Shown one piece after another: positions 33,163-40,509 of a stretch of DNA of 63,418 nt. The first letter of the stretch is position 1, and each line of letters opens with the position of its first letter. The position numbers and the translations under genes are program-made. The stretch lies in the NCBI GenBank assembly GCA_017621475.1, contig JAGATA010000040.1:1-63418 (forward strand), given 5' to 3'. Source of the stretch: Clostridia bacterium (GTDB lineage: Bacteria; Bacillota; Clostridia; Oscillospirales; CAG-272). Under the pieces are notes generated by a model. The model was not told the DNA's origin. It was given only the letters and a program-made list of their open reading frames with translations, and made no database searches.

Positions 33163-34329
33163 ATGATAAATCTTTTAGCTGGAATTTTTATAAAAAACCG
33201 CGAAAATACGGAAGATGTGTCTGTGCGCGGGAAATACGGCACACTGTGCGGTATTATAGGTATATTTTTTAATGTATTGCTGTTTTCGATAAAACTTATT
33301 GCGGGCAGCATCAGCGGTGCTATTTCCGTTCTTGCGGATGCACTCAATAATTTATCGGATGCCGGTTCTTCCGTTATAACGCTTCTCGGGTTCCGTATGT
33401 CGGAGCAAAAGCCCGATAAGCACCACCCGTTCGGCCACGGAAGAATAGAGTACGTTTCCGGTCTTATTGTTTCTATGCTCATAATACTTGTTGGCTTTGA
33501 GCTTGGAAAATCCTCCGTGGAAAAAATATTTTCCCCCGAACCTGTGGAATTCAGCATTGTTGCGGTCGTTATCCTTGTAATATCCGTGCTTATAAAAGCA
33601 TATATGGCTGTATATAATTTCGGCATAGGCAAAAAAATAGATTCTTCAGCAATGAAAGCGACAGGCGTTGACAGCCTTTCCGACTGTGTGGCAACAAGCG
33701 TTGTTCTTGTTTGTCTTCTCATTTCCCGTTTTTTTGACGTGAATATAGATGCTTACTGCGGTCTTGCAGTTTCTGCGTTTATCCTTTTCTCTGGGCTTCG
33801 CGCGGCGAAGGAAACGATAGACCCATTGCTCGGAGAGCCGCCAAGTGAAGAATTTATTGAAAAAATATCAAGCATAGTTTATTCTCACAATGGCATTGCA
33901 GGCATACACGATCTTATCGTGCACGATTATGGCCCCGGAAGAACAATGATCTCTCTCCATGCGGAGGTTCCTGCTGATGCGGATCTGCTTGAAACCCACG
34001 ATATGATAGACAATATTGAAAAAGACCTTCGCGAAAAGCTTAAATGTGATGCTGTTATACATATGGATCCCATTATAACAGACGATGCCGTGACGCTTGA
34101 GGTCAAAGAGAAGATCGCCTCCCTTGTTAAGTGCATAGATCACAAGCTAAGCATACACGATTTCCGTATGGTAACGGGTCCTACGCATACAAACGTGATA
34201 TTTGACGTTGTCGTTCCGTTTGATATTAAAAAAAGCGATGATGAAATACGCGAGGATATTGAAACTATAGTAAAATCAATAGACAAAAATTATTTCTCCG
34301 TAGTCGATATAGATAAGTCTTATATATAA
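33163..34329 (+). CDS. cation diffusion facilitator (CDF) metal efflux protein
   Basis: A 388-aa CDF transporter, a proton-driven exporter of divalent metals such as Zn, Fe or Mn. Six transmembrane helices lie in the first 225 residues. The TM2 metal site is DALNNLSDAG (D59, N63, D66) and TM5 has DSLSDCVATS. A histidine-rich HHPFGHG loop follows TM2. The cytoplasmic ferredoxin-like domain starts near 230 and is extended, with a second C-terminal stretch from about 310. The Asn/Asp pattern in TM2 is closer to Mn/Fe-type CDFs than to the Zn-type HxxxD, but this is weak evidence. The gene has its own promoter and double terminator. Confidence 0.93.
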   Translation: MINLLAGIFIKNRENTEDVSVRGKYGTLCGIIGIFFNVLLFSIKLIAGSISGAISVLADALNNLSDAGSSVITLLGFRMSEQKPDKHHPFGHGRIEYVSGLIVSMLIILVGFELGKSSVEKIFSPEPVEFSIVAVVILVISVLIKAYMAVYNFGIGKKIDSSAMKATGVDSLSDCVATSVVLVCLLISRFFDVNIDAYCGLAVSAFILFSGLRAAKETIDPLLGEPPSEEFIEKISSIVYSHNGIAGIHDLIVHDYGPGRTMISLHAEVPADADLLETHDMIDNIEKDLREKLKCDAVIHMDPIITDDAVTLEVKEKIASLVKCIDHKLSIHDFRMVTGPTHTNVIFDVVVPFDIKKSDDEIREDIETIVKSIDKNYFSVVDIDKSYI

Positions 34330-34330
34330 A

Positions 34331-34406
34331 GAAAATCAGCCGAAATGGCTGATTTTCATAAGGATGAAAAAATCCATCGCGATTATATAATCGTGATGGA
34401 TTTTTT
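34331..34406. terminator. tandem terminators between convergent genes
   Basis: Two perfect hairpins: GAAAATCAGCC / GGCTGATTTTC at 34331-34357, and AAAAAATCCATC / GATGGATTTTTT at 34367-34406, which also holds an inner GATTATATAATC palindrome. They stop the CDF gene and the minus-strand gene at 34413. Confidence 0.85.
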
Positions 34407-34412
34407 GAGTCA

Positions 34413-34760
34413 TTATAGTGCTTTGGTTGTGTTAAAAAGCACGTTGTAAAGCTGTTCTTTGCTTTCAAGAGGATATGTTGCATCCTCATCCGGTTCATCC
34501 AAATCAAAGGAAACACTAAATTCATTCGGATAAATTTGTAAGTCAATATAGTATTCTTTATATCGTCCTTGTATTCCAATACACTTTATATCGTCAAGCC
34601 AATCTATGCGTATTTCAACTTTCCTTATTCCTATGGATATTAGATTTTCTTTTAATGTTCCATCTAAATAGTCCAAAAGGAGAATGTCAAACGCACATTT
34701 ATTGTTATCTGTCTTTTGCTCCAAGTATCTCTGTATTTTCTTTTTATTTGTTGTAAACAT
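34413..34760 (-). CDS. hypothetical protein, AT-rich orphan
   Basis: A 115-aa acidic soluble protein with no signal peptide, membrane segment or motif I recognise. The ATG follows AAAGGATA. Its base composition is clearly more AT-rich than most genes here, and its codon use differs (many AAA, ATA, TTT), so it may be a transferred gene. Its size, acidity and isolation resemble immunity-type proteins, but no toxin gene is adjacent. It ends at a shared terminator. The 34761-35017 gap beyond its start holds only a palindromic repeat. Confidence 0.6.
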   Translation of the reverse strand: MFTTNKKKIQRYLEQKTDNNKCAFDILLLDYLDGTLKENLISIGIRKVEIRIDWLDDIKCIGIQGRYKEYYIDLQIYPNEFSVSFDLDEPDEDATYPLESKEQLYNVLFNTTKAL

Positions 34761-34901
34761 TGTTGCTATCCTTTTGTCGCAAGTTTCGCATTTGTATTGT
34801 AAATGTATCGGGCAAAGTCCATACCTCTCATTATCTCATTTAACACAAATCGTTAGAGGAAACAATATCTCTGCCGAATTTTGCCTATAAATCCGTTATA
34901 T

Positions 34902-34946
34902 GCAGGGGAGCCTTGCGGTCTCCTGCGGGCGAACACAGTTCGCCCC
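34902..34946. repeat. intergenic palindromic repeat
   Basis: Adjacent hairpins: GCAGG...CCTGC (34902-34926), then GGGCGAA-CACAG-TTCGCCC (34927-34945). The GC-rich palindrome stands out from its AT-rich surroundings and resembles interspersed repeats widespread in Clostridia. No function can be assigned. Confidence 0.6.
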
Positions 34947-35017
34947 TACCGTGTAATTACCAGCATCCTTACGATATAGAATTTTAGTAAAATACTATAT
35001 TAACATATTTTTGTATA

Positions 35018-35743
35018 TCAAGTCAAATCATTAGTATCTATCCCCGCTTTTTTTGCCTGAACGTGTTGAAATTCGCGGCGTATGCGGTATATTTTGCCGT
35101 CTTTTTGAAGGCGCGCGCCCGTTTGACGGAAAGAAAAGGGAACGCCCGCCTCGATACATTGCGCCCTTATGTCGAGCACCCAATCGTAATTGCAAATGCG
35201 CGCTTCATTTCCCGATTCTCCGCCTACAAGGACTTCCTCTATAGTATTATCAAGGTAAGGGGAAAGGTTTATCTTTGAGAGAAGCGGTTCGCAGATTATC
35301 ATTTTGTGCTTTATCTTTGCTTCTTTGTATATCGGCAGACGAAAACGCGCCATATCTTCGTTTTCAACCGTACAACAGATGGTAACGTTCGGGTATCCCT
35401 CTCCCCAATCTGAAGGAGTACACTCCGCAAATCTGTGTATTCGCTTTGTGATGATAAGAAAATGCAGGTCGAAACGGCGCTTTATCATTTGCCAACATTC
35501 GACCCTCCATGCATCTGCTTCTTCAAGAAAAAAGTCAGAGGTAAAGCAGGTATAAACAATGCCGTCGTCGTTCGTTATTTTGTAAGTTTTATCTCTTTTA
35601 AGGCGCAGGGGAAGGTCGAAATCTGCATTTTTCACAACGTTTGAGGCATCTTTATCGAACTTGCCGTCGCGCCTGTAAACGTAGCAGTTAAGGCATCCCG
35701 CGCTTATCTTACGGCAACCGTGCCAAGGGTTCCATGATGACAT
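35018..35743 (-). CDS. DUF5131 (phage Gp37/Gp68-like) protein
   Basis: A 241-aa protein of the DUF5131 family, related to radical SAM enzymes. It begins SSWNPWHGCRKISAGCLNCYV, with Cys10, Cys17 and Cys20 in the CxnCxxC arrangement presumed to bind an Fe-S cluster, then has CFTSDFFLEEADAW and a GGESGNEARI motif near residue 170. Relatives are frequent in phages and in bacterial accessory regions; the substrate is unknown. The ATG follows AGAGGTG. It lies between a palindromic repeat and the M15 peptidase terminator as a single gene. Confidence 0.88.
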   Translation of the reverse strand: MSSWNPWHGCRKISAGCLNCYVYRRDGKFDKDASNVVKNADFDLPLRLKRDKTYKITNDDGIVYTCFTSDFFLEEADAWRVECWQMIKRRFDLHFLIITKRIHRFAECTPSDWGEGYPNVTICCTVENEDMARFRLPIYKEAKIKHKMIICEPLLSKINLSPYLDNTIEEVLVGGESGNEARICNYDWVLDIRAQCIEAGVPFSFRQTGARLQKDGKIYRIRREFQHVQAKKAGIDTNDLT

Positions 35744-35763
35744 ATTTTCACCTCTTTATATTG

Positions 35764-35791
35764 AAAATCCCGCTTTTGTAAGCGGGATTTT
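35764..35791 (-). terminator. terminator of the M15 peptidase gene
   Basis: Perfect 12-bp stem AAAATCCCGCTT / AAGCGGGATTTT with a TTGT loop, between the M15 gene end and the DUF5131 gene start. Confidence 0.85.
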
Positions 35792-35833
35792 TATAATAAC
35801 ATAAAAAATTTGCGTAAAATCGGCACTGTTCGC

Positions 35834-37057
35834 TTATTTTTCAACCGTAACGATGAATCCGTCAACGTTGTTGCCGGATACTGTGTAGCTGCCGGAGGCG
35901 GGAACGGTAACTGCTGTTACATCGCTTTCAACGCTTGCGGGAACGAAGTAGACCAGATACTCTTTCGCGTTTGCCATTACACTAAGGGGCTCGGATTTAC
36001 CGTATGTGTGCTTTTCGCGCAAGAGGTCTATGTATTCTTCAAGGCAAATAGCGTTTTCCGTGATATATTTTGCATGGGGAACGCCAACGTAGCGGAAGTG
36101 CCAGGATTCTTCAAGGATCTTTGTTATATCAACCTTTTCTGCCGGGTAGCGGAGGATGAAACCGTAGTTTGCACAGTTTGCAAGGATCCAATCCTGTTCC
36201 GCTGCACGAAGGTCGTACGTAGCCGTTTTGCCGTCTGCTGCTTTATAGAACACCTTGATATCGAAAGCAAGACCTGTGTGGTGCTCGGAATGACCTGCTA
36301 TAGCGGAATATCCTTCCGTGCCGTTTGCAACGGCTTTGTTATAAAGCTCGTTCTGATAGCTGTATGTTCTATAGCCGGAAGCGACCTGAAGGTTGTAGCC
36401 GTTCGAAAGCGTTACGATGTTTGCCGTTTTCATAGCGGTGAGCATCTGCGCGAGGTTATGTACGATGGAGGTGTTGAGTCTTGTATCTGTTCCGAGTACA
36501 TAAGCGGAATTATGGCCCTCTTTATGATAAAGAGAATCTATCTTCTTTTCCATCGTGGAGGGGAATGTGTATTCGTAATTGTAGTTTACAAGGATGAGAT
36601 CGCCCTCGTTTACTTTTGTGTTGGAGTAGTTCTGAAGAACATACCCTTCATTCCATGCGCCGACAACAGGAGCTGTAGTTGCAAGGTCTGTAAGGATGGT
36701 CGTTGCTTCCGTGGTGATTTCCGTAGTGCTTGTATCAACTGTGGAAACAGTAGTGTCATCGGTTTTTCCGGAGTTTATAGCGTTTGTTATTGCTTTGATA
36801 ACGCAAACGACAACTGTTATCGCGATAGCAACGATGAGCAAAAGTACGATTATTGCCATAATGCCATCCTTATTGGGGTGAAAACGCATTTTCTTTTTGG
36901 GCGGCTTGGGGCTTTGCGTGGGTCTTCCGTTTTGAATAGGTCTTGCGCCGTTCTGCACGGGTCTGCCATTCTGCGTGGGTCTTGTGCCGTTCTGCGCGGG
37001 TCTTGCACCGTTCTGTACAGGACGGTTTGTGGGTCTATTGTAGTTATTGTTGTTCAA
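35834..37057 (-). CDS. membrane-anchored D,D-carboxypeptidase, peptidase family M15 (VanY-type)
   Basis: A 407-aa protein. The start is TTG at 37057, 6 bases after GGAGG; a longer frame with an ATG at 37138 lacks a ribosome-binding site. Residues 1-55 are a low-complexity tract of repeated R-P-x-Q-N-G units ending in PKPPKKK. A transmembrane helix follows (about 65-88), then a Thr-rich linker, so the repeats are cytoplasmic and the enzyme is outside. The M15B domain shows SGYRTYSYQNELY, the zinc motif HSEHHTGLAFD and ESWHFRYVG. It should trim the terminal D-Ala of peptidoglycan. There are no van-type regulators nearby, so a housekeeping role is more likely than resistance. Confidence 0.9.
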   Translation of the reverse strand: MNNNNYNRPTNRPVQNGARPAQNGTRPTQNGRPVQNGARPIQNGRPTQSPKPPKKKMRFHPNKDGIMAIIVLLLIVAIAITVVVCVIKAITNAINSGKTDDTTVSTVDTSTTEITTEATTILTDLATTAPVVGAWNEGYVLQNYSNTKVNEGDLILVNYNYEYTFPSTMEKKIDSLYHKEGHNSAYVLGTDTRLNTSIVHNLAQMLTAMKTANIVTLSNGYNLQVASGYRTYSYQNELYNKAVANGTEGYSAIAGHSEHHTGLAFDIKVFYKAADGKTATYDLRAAEQDWILANCANYGFILRYPAEKVDITKILEESWHFRYVGVPHAKYITENAICLEEYIDLLREKHTYGKSEPLSVMANAKEYLVYFVPASVESDVTAVTVPASGSYTVSGNNVDGFIVTVEK

Positions 37058-37266
37058 GATATACCTCCAAAATAAAATTATTGCCTTGCGGCAATGAAAA
37101 AATATTATTATATATGCGCGAACGATGAGCTTTTCCATCGCTGCGCGAAGAATAATGCCGAAATATAATTTTACTAAATAACATCATATCACAAAGAAAA
37201 ACAAAAAACAATAGTTTTATGAAAAATGTTTTACGACAATATGCGACAATTTGTAATTTTTTTATG

Positions 37267-37295
37267 TTGCTTTAATTTGAATTTTATGGTATAAT
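37267..37295 (+). promoter_or_regulatory. promoter of the helicase gene
   Basis: TTGCTT and TATAAT lie 17 bases apart, with TGG before the -10 box, 54 bases before the start codon. Confidence 0.6.
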
Positions 37296-37349
37296 CAAAG
37301 TAATATGTTGTTGATTTTACTTTTCTGAATGAAAGGACGGTTTTAACAG

Positions 37350-39743
37350 ATGTCTAATGAAGTACGCGGACTCTCCGCGCGATACCTTGATGCCAAGAAA
37401 GCGCTGTTTGAAAAAAAATACGGTTTTCTCAATGAAATGCAGAGAAAAGCTGTGTTTACCGTAAACGGTCCGCTTCTTGTTCTTGCGGGAGCGGGCACGG
37501 GTAAGACCACACTGCTTGTAAACAGAATATCTTTTATTTTGAAATACGGTAACGCTTATCTTTCCGATATTGTTCCTGCGGGCGTTTCCGAAGAATACAT
37601 AAAAGAGCTTGAATCCCTTTTGCAAGAGGATGAAATTTCCGAAGAAACTCTTGCGGATTTTGCTGTAGCGCCTCCTGCTCCGTGGCAGATACTTGCCATA
37701 ACATTTACAAACAAAGCCGCAAACGAGATGAAAACAAGACTTACAAACATCGTGGGTGAAAGTGCAAACGATGTTTGGTGCGGCACGTTCCATTCTATGT
37801 GCTTGCGTATGCTTCGTTCACACAGCAAGGAAGCGGGGCTTGATAACCACTTTACAATATATGATGCGGATGACTCCAAAAAAGTTATAACGGAGTGTAT
37901 GAAGCAGCTTAATATAGACGAAAAAACACTTACGGCTAAAACGGTAATCTCACAGATAAGCAAAGCGAAGGATCAGCTTATGACTCCGCACGATTTTGAT
38001 GCGGATATATCTCATAATGATTTCAAGATGCAGATGATTTCCTCCCTTTATGCGATGTACCAGGCAAGGCTGACAGAGGCAGGTGCTGTTGACTTTGACG
38101 ATATAATTATGAAGACCGTGCTTATGCTTAAAACAAATGCAGATGTGCGCGAATATTATCAGAAAAAGTTCCGCTATGTGCTTATTGACGAGTTCCAGGA
38201 CACGAACTATGCGCAATTTGAGCTTGCGCGTATCCTTTCTGATGGCTACGGTAACCTTATGGTCGTTGGCGATGATGACCAGAGTATTTACAAATTCCGC
38301 GGTGCAACGGTTGAAAACATCCTCACTTTCGACGAAAAAATCAAAAATGCCTCTGTTATAAAGCTGGAGGATAATTACCGTTCGACAGAAGCTATCCTTG
38401 GGGCGGCAAACTCCGTTATCCGCCACAATTTCGGCAGACGCGGCAAGGAACTGCGCGCGTGCCGAGGCCCCGGCGAAAAGATAACGGTTAAAAAGGTCGA
38501 AACACAGAATGATGAAGCGAAATTTATCGTAAACAAGATAATGGAGCTTATCATCCGCGAAAAGAGAAAATACGGCGATTTTGCCGTGCTTTACAGAGTA
38601 AACGCACAATCCGGTGCGCTTGAAAACGTATTTGCAAAAAGCGGCGTGCCGTACAGACTCCTTGGCGGCGTTCGCTTCTTCGAGCGTAAGGAAGTTAAGG
38701 ATATTATCGCTTATCTTTCCGTTGTTTCCAACGGAAACGATAACCTTCGCTTGCGCCGTATCATAAACGAGCCCAAACGTAAGATCGGTGAAGCGACGAT
38801 AAACCAGATAGAGCTTCTTTCCGAAACTGTCGGAAAGAGTATGTTCTCCATTATGGAAAGTGCGCGTTCTTACCCCGCAGTCTCAAAATCTGCCGGCAAA
38901 TTTGAAATGTTCGTTTACCTCATTTACGGTCTTCGCAAGATTGCAAGAGAAGAGGGACTTGCAAAGCTTGTTGAAAAGACGATAGAGCTTTCCGGCTACG
39001 GCGAAATGCTTCGCGCAGCGGAAGAAAACGGTGAATCCACCGAAAGAAGCGAAAACGTTCGCGAACTTATTTCCTATGCCGCAGAGTATGAGCATAATAA
39101 TGAAAACGCAACGCTCGAAGGCTTCCTTGAAGATATTGCACTTGTTGCGGATGTTGATAATTACGATGCAAGCGCAGACGCAGTCGTGCTTATGACGATC
39201 CACAGCGCAAAGGGACTTGAATTCCCTGTGGTGTTCCTGCCCGGTATGGAAGAGGATCTTTTCCCGAGCGCACGCTCCGTTATGGAGGCGGAAGAGCTGG
39301 AGGAAGAACGCAGACTTGCTTACGTTGCTATAACAAGAGCAAAAGACAGGCTCTTTATGATACATACGCGCGAGCGTCTTTTCTACGGCAGAACGATGTA
39401 CAACCCGCAATCCCGCTTTATAGGCGAGATTGCGGCGGAATATAAGAACGAGGACGTTCCTAAGCCCAAGGAAAAACCGAAAACGGAATACGGCGAAAAG
39501 ACGAGAAAAGTCCGCATATCCAACGAGCTCTTCTCTCGCAGCGCCATTTCCGCAAACGTCGGCAAGGCGCAATCCTCCGTGGAAACGTTCCGTGCAGGCG
39601 ATAGGGTAAAGCATATCACTTTTGGCGTGGGAACTGTGCTTTCTGCGAAAGCGATGGGCGCGGATATTCTTTATGAAATTGCGTTCGATAACGTAGGAAC
39701 GAAAAAACTTATGGCTACCTACGCAAAGCTTACGAAGGTATAA
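37350..39743 (+). CDS. pcrA: UvrD/PcrA-type superfamily 1 DNA helicase
   Basis: A 797-aa 3'-5' helicase for nucleotide excision repair, replication restart and removal of recombinase filaments. The Q-motif region LNEMQRKAV (27-35) precedes Walker A AGAGTGKTT (46-54). Motif II is LIDEFQDTN (about 285), motif III has GDDDQSIYKFRGA, and motif VI is RRLAYVAITRAKDRL. The C-terminal tail (about 750-797) forms the Tudor-like domain seen in PcrA, with GDRVKHITFGVGTV. A small insertion lies in domain 1A around residues 72-105. It is followed after 12 bases by a DUF3267 gene. Confidence 0.93.
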   Translation: MSNEVRGLSARYLDAKKALFEKKYGFLNEMQRKAVFTVNGPLLVLAGAGTGKTTLLVNRISFILKYGNAYLSDIVPAGVSEEYIKELESLLQEDEISEETLADFAVAPPAPWQILAITFTNKAANEMKTRLTNIVGESANDVWCGTFHSMCLRMLRSHSKEAGLDNHFTIYDADDSKKVITECMKQLNIDEKTLTAKTVISQISKAKDQLMTPHDFDADISHNDFKMQMISSLYAMYQARLTEAGAVDFDDIIMKTVLMLKTNADVREYYQKKFRYVLIDEFQDTNYAQFELARILSDGYGNLMVVGDDDQSIYKFRGATVENILTFDEKIKNASVIKLEDNYRSTEAILGAANSVIRHNFGRRGKELRACRGPGEKITVKKVETQNDEAKFIVNKIMELIIREKRKYGDFAVLYRVNAQSGALENVFAKSGVPYRLLGGVRFFERKEVKDIIAYLSVVSNGNDNLRLRRIINEPKRKIGEATINQIELLSETVGKSMFSIMESARSYPAVSKSAGKFEMFVYLIYGLRKIAREEGLAKLVEKTIELSGYGEMLRAAEENGESTERSENVRELISYAAEYEHNNENATLEGFLEDIALVADVDNYDASADAVVLMTIHSAKGLEFPVVFLPGMEEDLFPSARSVMEAEELEEERRLAYVAITRAKDRLFMIHTRERLFYGRTMYNPQSRFIGEIAAEYKNEDVPKPKEKPKTEYGEKTRKVRISNELFSRSAISANVGKAQSSVETFRAGDRVKHITFGVGTVLSAKAMGADILYEIAFDNVGTKKLMATYAKLTKV

Positions 39744-39755
39744 GAGGAGACTTTT

Positions 39756-40337
39756 ATGGAAAACTCCCTCTCTTTGCCGGAAGGCTACGGCAAGATACTT
39801 GAAATAGACTTGCAAAAAAATAAAAAGCTTATGATTTTGGTGAACGGTATAGCGCTTGTTATAATGCTTGCGCTTGCCATGCTCGGCGCTTATATCGTGC
39901 CGATAGATACTTTCTTTGGCGATGGCGAGGTGTGGTACGCACCGCTTATAAAGCTTGCCGTTATGATGCTTGGATACGTTGCGTATATCATTCTGCATGA
40001 GCTGGTCCATGGTGTGTTTATGAAGCATTTCAGCGGTGTGAAACCGAAATACGGCTTTACGCTTATTTATGCTTACGCAGGCAGCGAAGCGTATTTCAAC
40101 AAGAGAAGCTATATCATTATAGCTCTTGCGCCCGTTGTTATATGGGGCGCGGTGCTCGGCGTGCTCTGTGCGGTATTGCCGCAGAGCTGGTTTTGGGTGG
40201 TATATTTTATACAGATAGGTAACATCTCCGGTGCCGCAGGCGACTTTTACGTTACACTTAAATTCTTGAAGCTGCCTAAAGATATACTTGTGAACGACAC
40301 GGGTGTTGCTATGACCGTGTACGGCAAAAATAATTGA
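39756..40337 (+). CDS. DUF3267 putative membrane metalloprotease
   Basis: A 193-aa membrane protein with about four hydrophobic segments (near 25-50, 65-85, 113-138 and 140-165). An HELVH motif at residues 81-85 at the edge of the second segment fits a zinc-binding HExxH site of the DUF3267 zincin-like family. The C-terminal part holds GNISGAAGDFYV, typical of the family. The substrate is unknown. The ATG follows GAGGAG, 12 bases after the helicase stop, so the two are in one transcript. It ends at a terminator. Confidence 0.85.
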   Translation: MENSLSLPEGYGKILEIDLQKNKKLMILVNGIALVIMLALAMLGAYIVPIDTFFGDGEVWYAPLIKLAVMMLGYVAYIILHELVHGVFMKHFSGVKPKYGFTLIYAYAGSEAYFNKRSYIIIALAPVVIWGAVLGVLCAVLPQSWFWVVYFIQIGNISGAAGDFYVTLKFLKLPKDILVNDTGVAMTVYGKNN

Positions 40338-40346
40338 ATACAGCAT

Positions 40347-40372
40347 AAAACGCACCCCTTGGGGTGCGTTTT
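40347..40372 (+). terminator. terminator of the helicase-DUF3267 operon
   Basis: Perfect stem AAAACGCACCCC / GGGGTGCGTTTT with a TT loop, 10 bases past the stop. Confidence 0.85.
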
Positions 40373-40377
40373 AGTGT

Positions 40378-40455
40378 TTAATCGGAAGATAAGGTGGAAT
40401 ATTTATCAACGGAAATAACATTGCCTTTGGCATCGTATTTTGTTATAGATACCAT
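40378..40455 (-). pseudogene. possible gene remnant downstream of pnp
   Basis: A 25-codon minus-strand frame encodes MVSITKYDAKGNVISVDKYS and a short tail. The open frame continues upstream past the ATG into the pnp terminator. It reads like the C-terminal end of a longer protein, cut off. It has no ribosome-binding site and may also be chance. Confidence 0.2.
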
Positions 40456-40474
40456 ATTTCCTATGCGATATAAA

Positions 40475-40502
40475 AAAAGAGCTGACCGCGGTCAGCTCTT
40501 TT
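40475..40502 (-). terminator. pnp terminator
   Basis: Stem AAAAGAGCTGACC / GGTCAGCTCTTTT around the central palindrome CTGACCGCGGTCAG, 8 bases after the pnp stop, with a run of T on the minus strand. Confidence 0.9.
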
Positions 40503-40509
40503 ATATTAT

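Noticed and set aside
36910..37050. Tandem DNA repeats that might look like a CRISPR or VNTR array
   Set aside because: They encode the R-P-x-Q-N-G protein repeats of the M15 peptidase in frame; there are no regular spacers and no cas genes.
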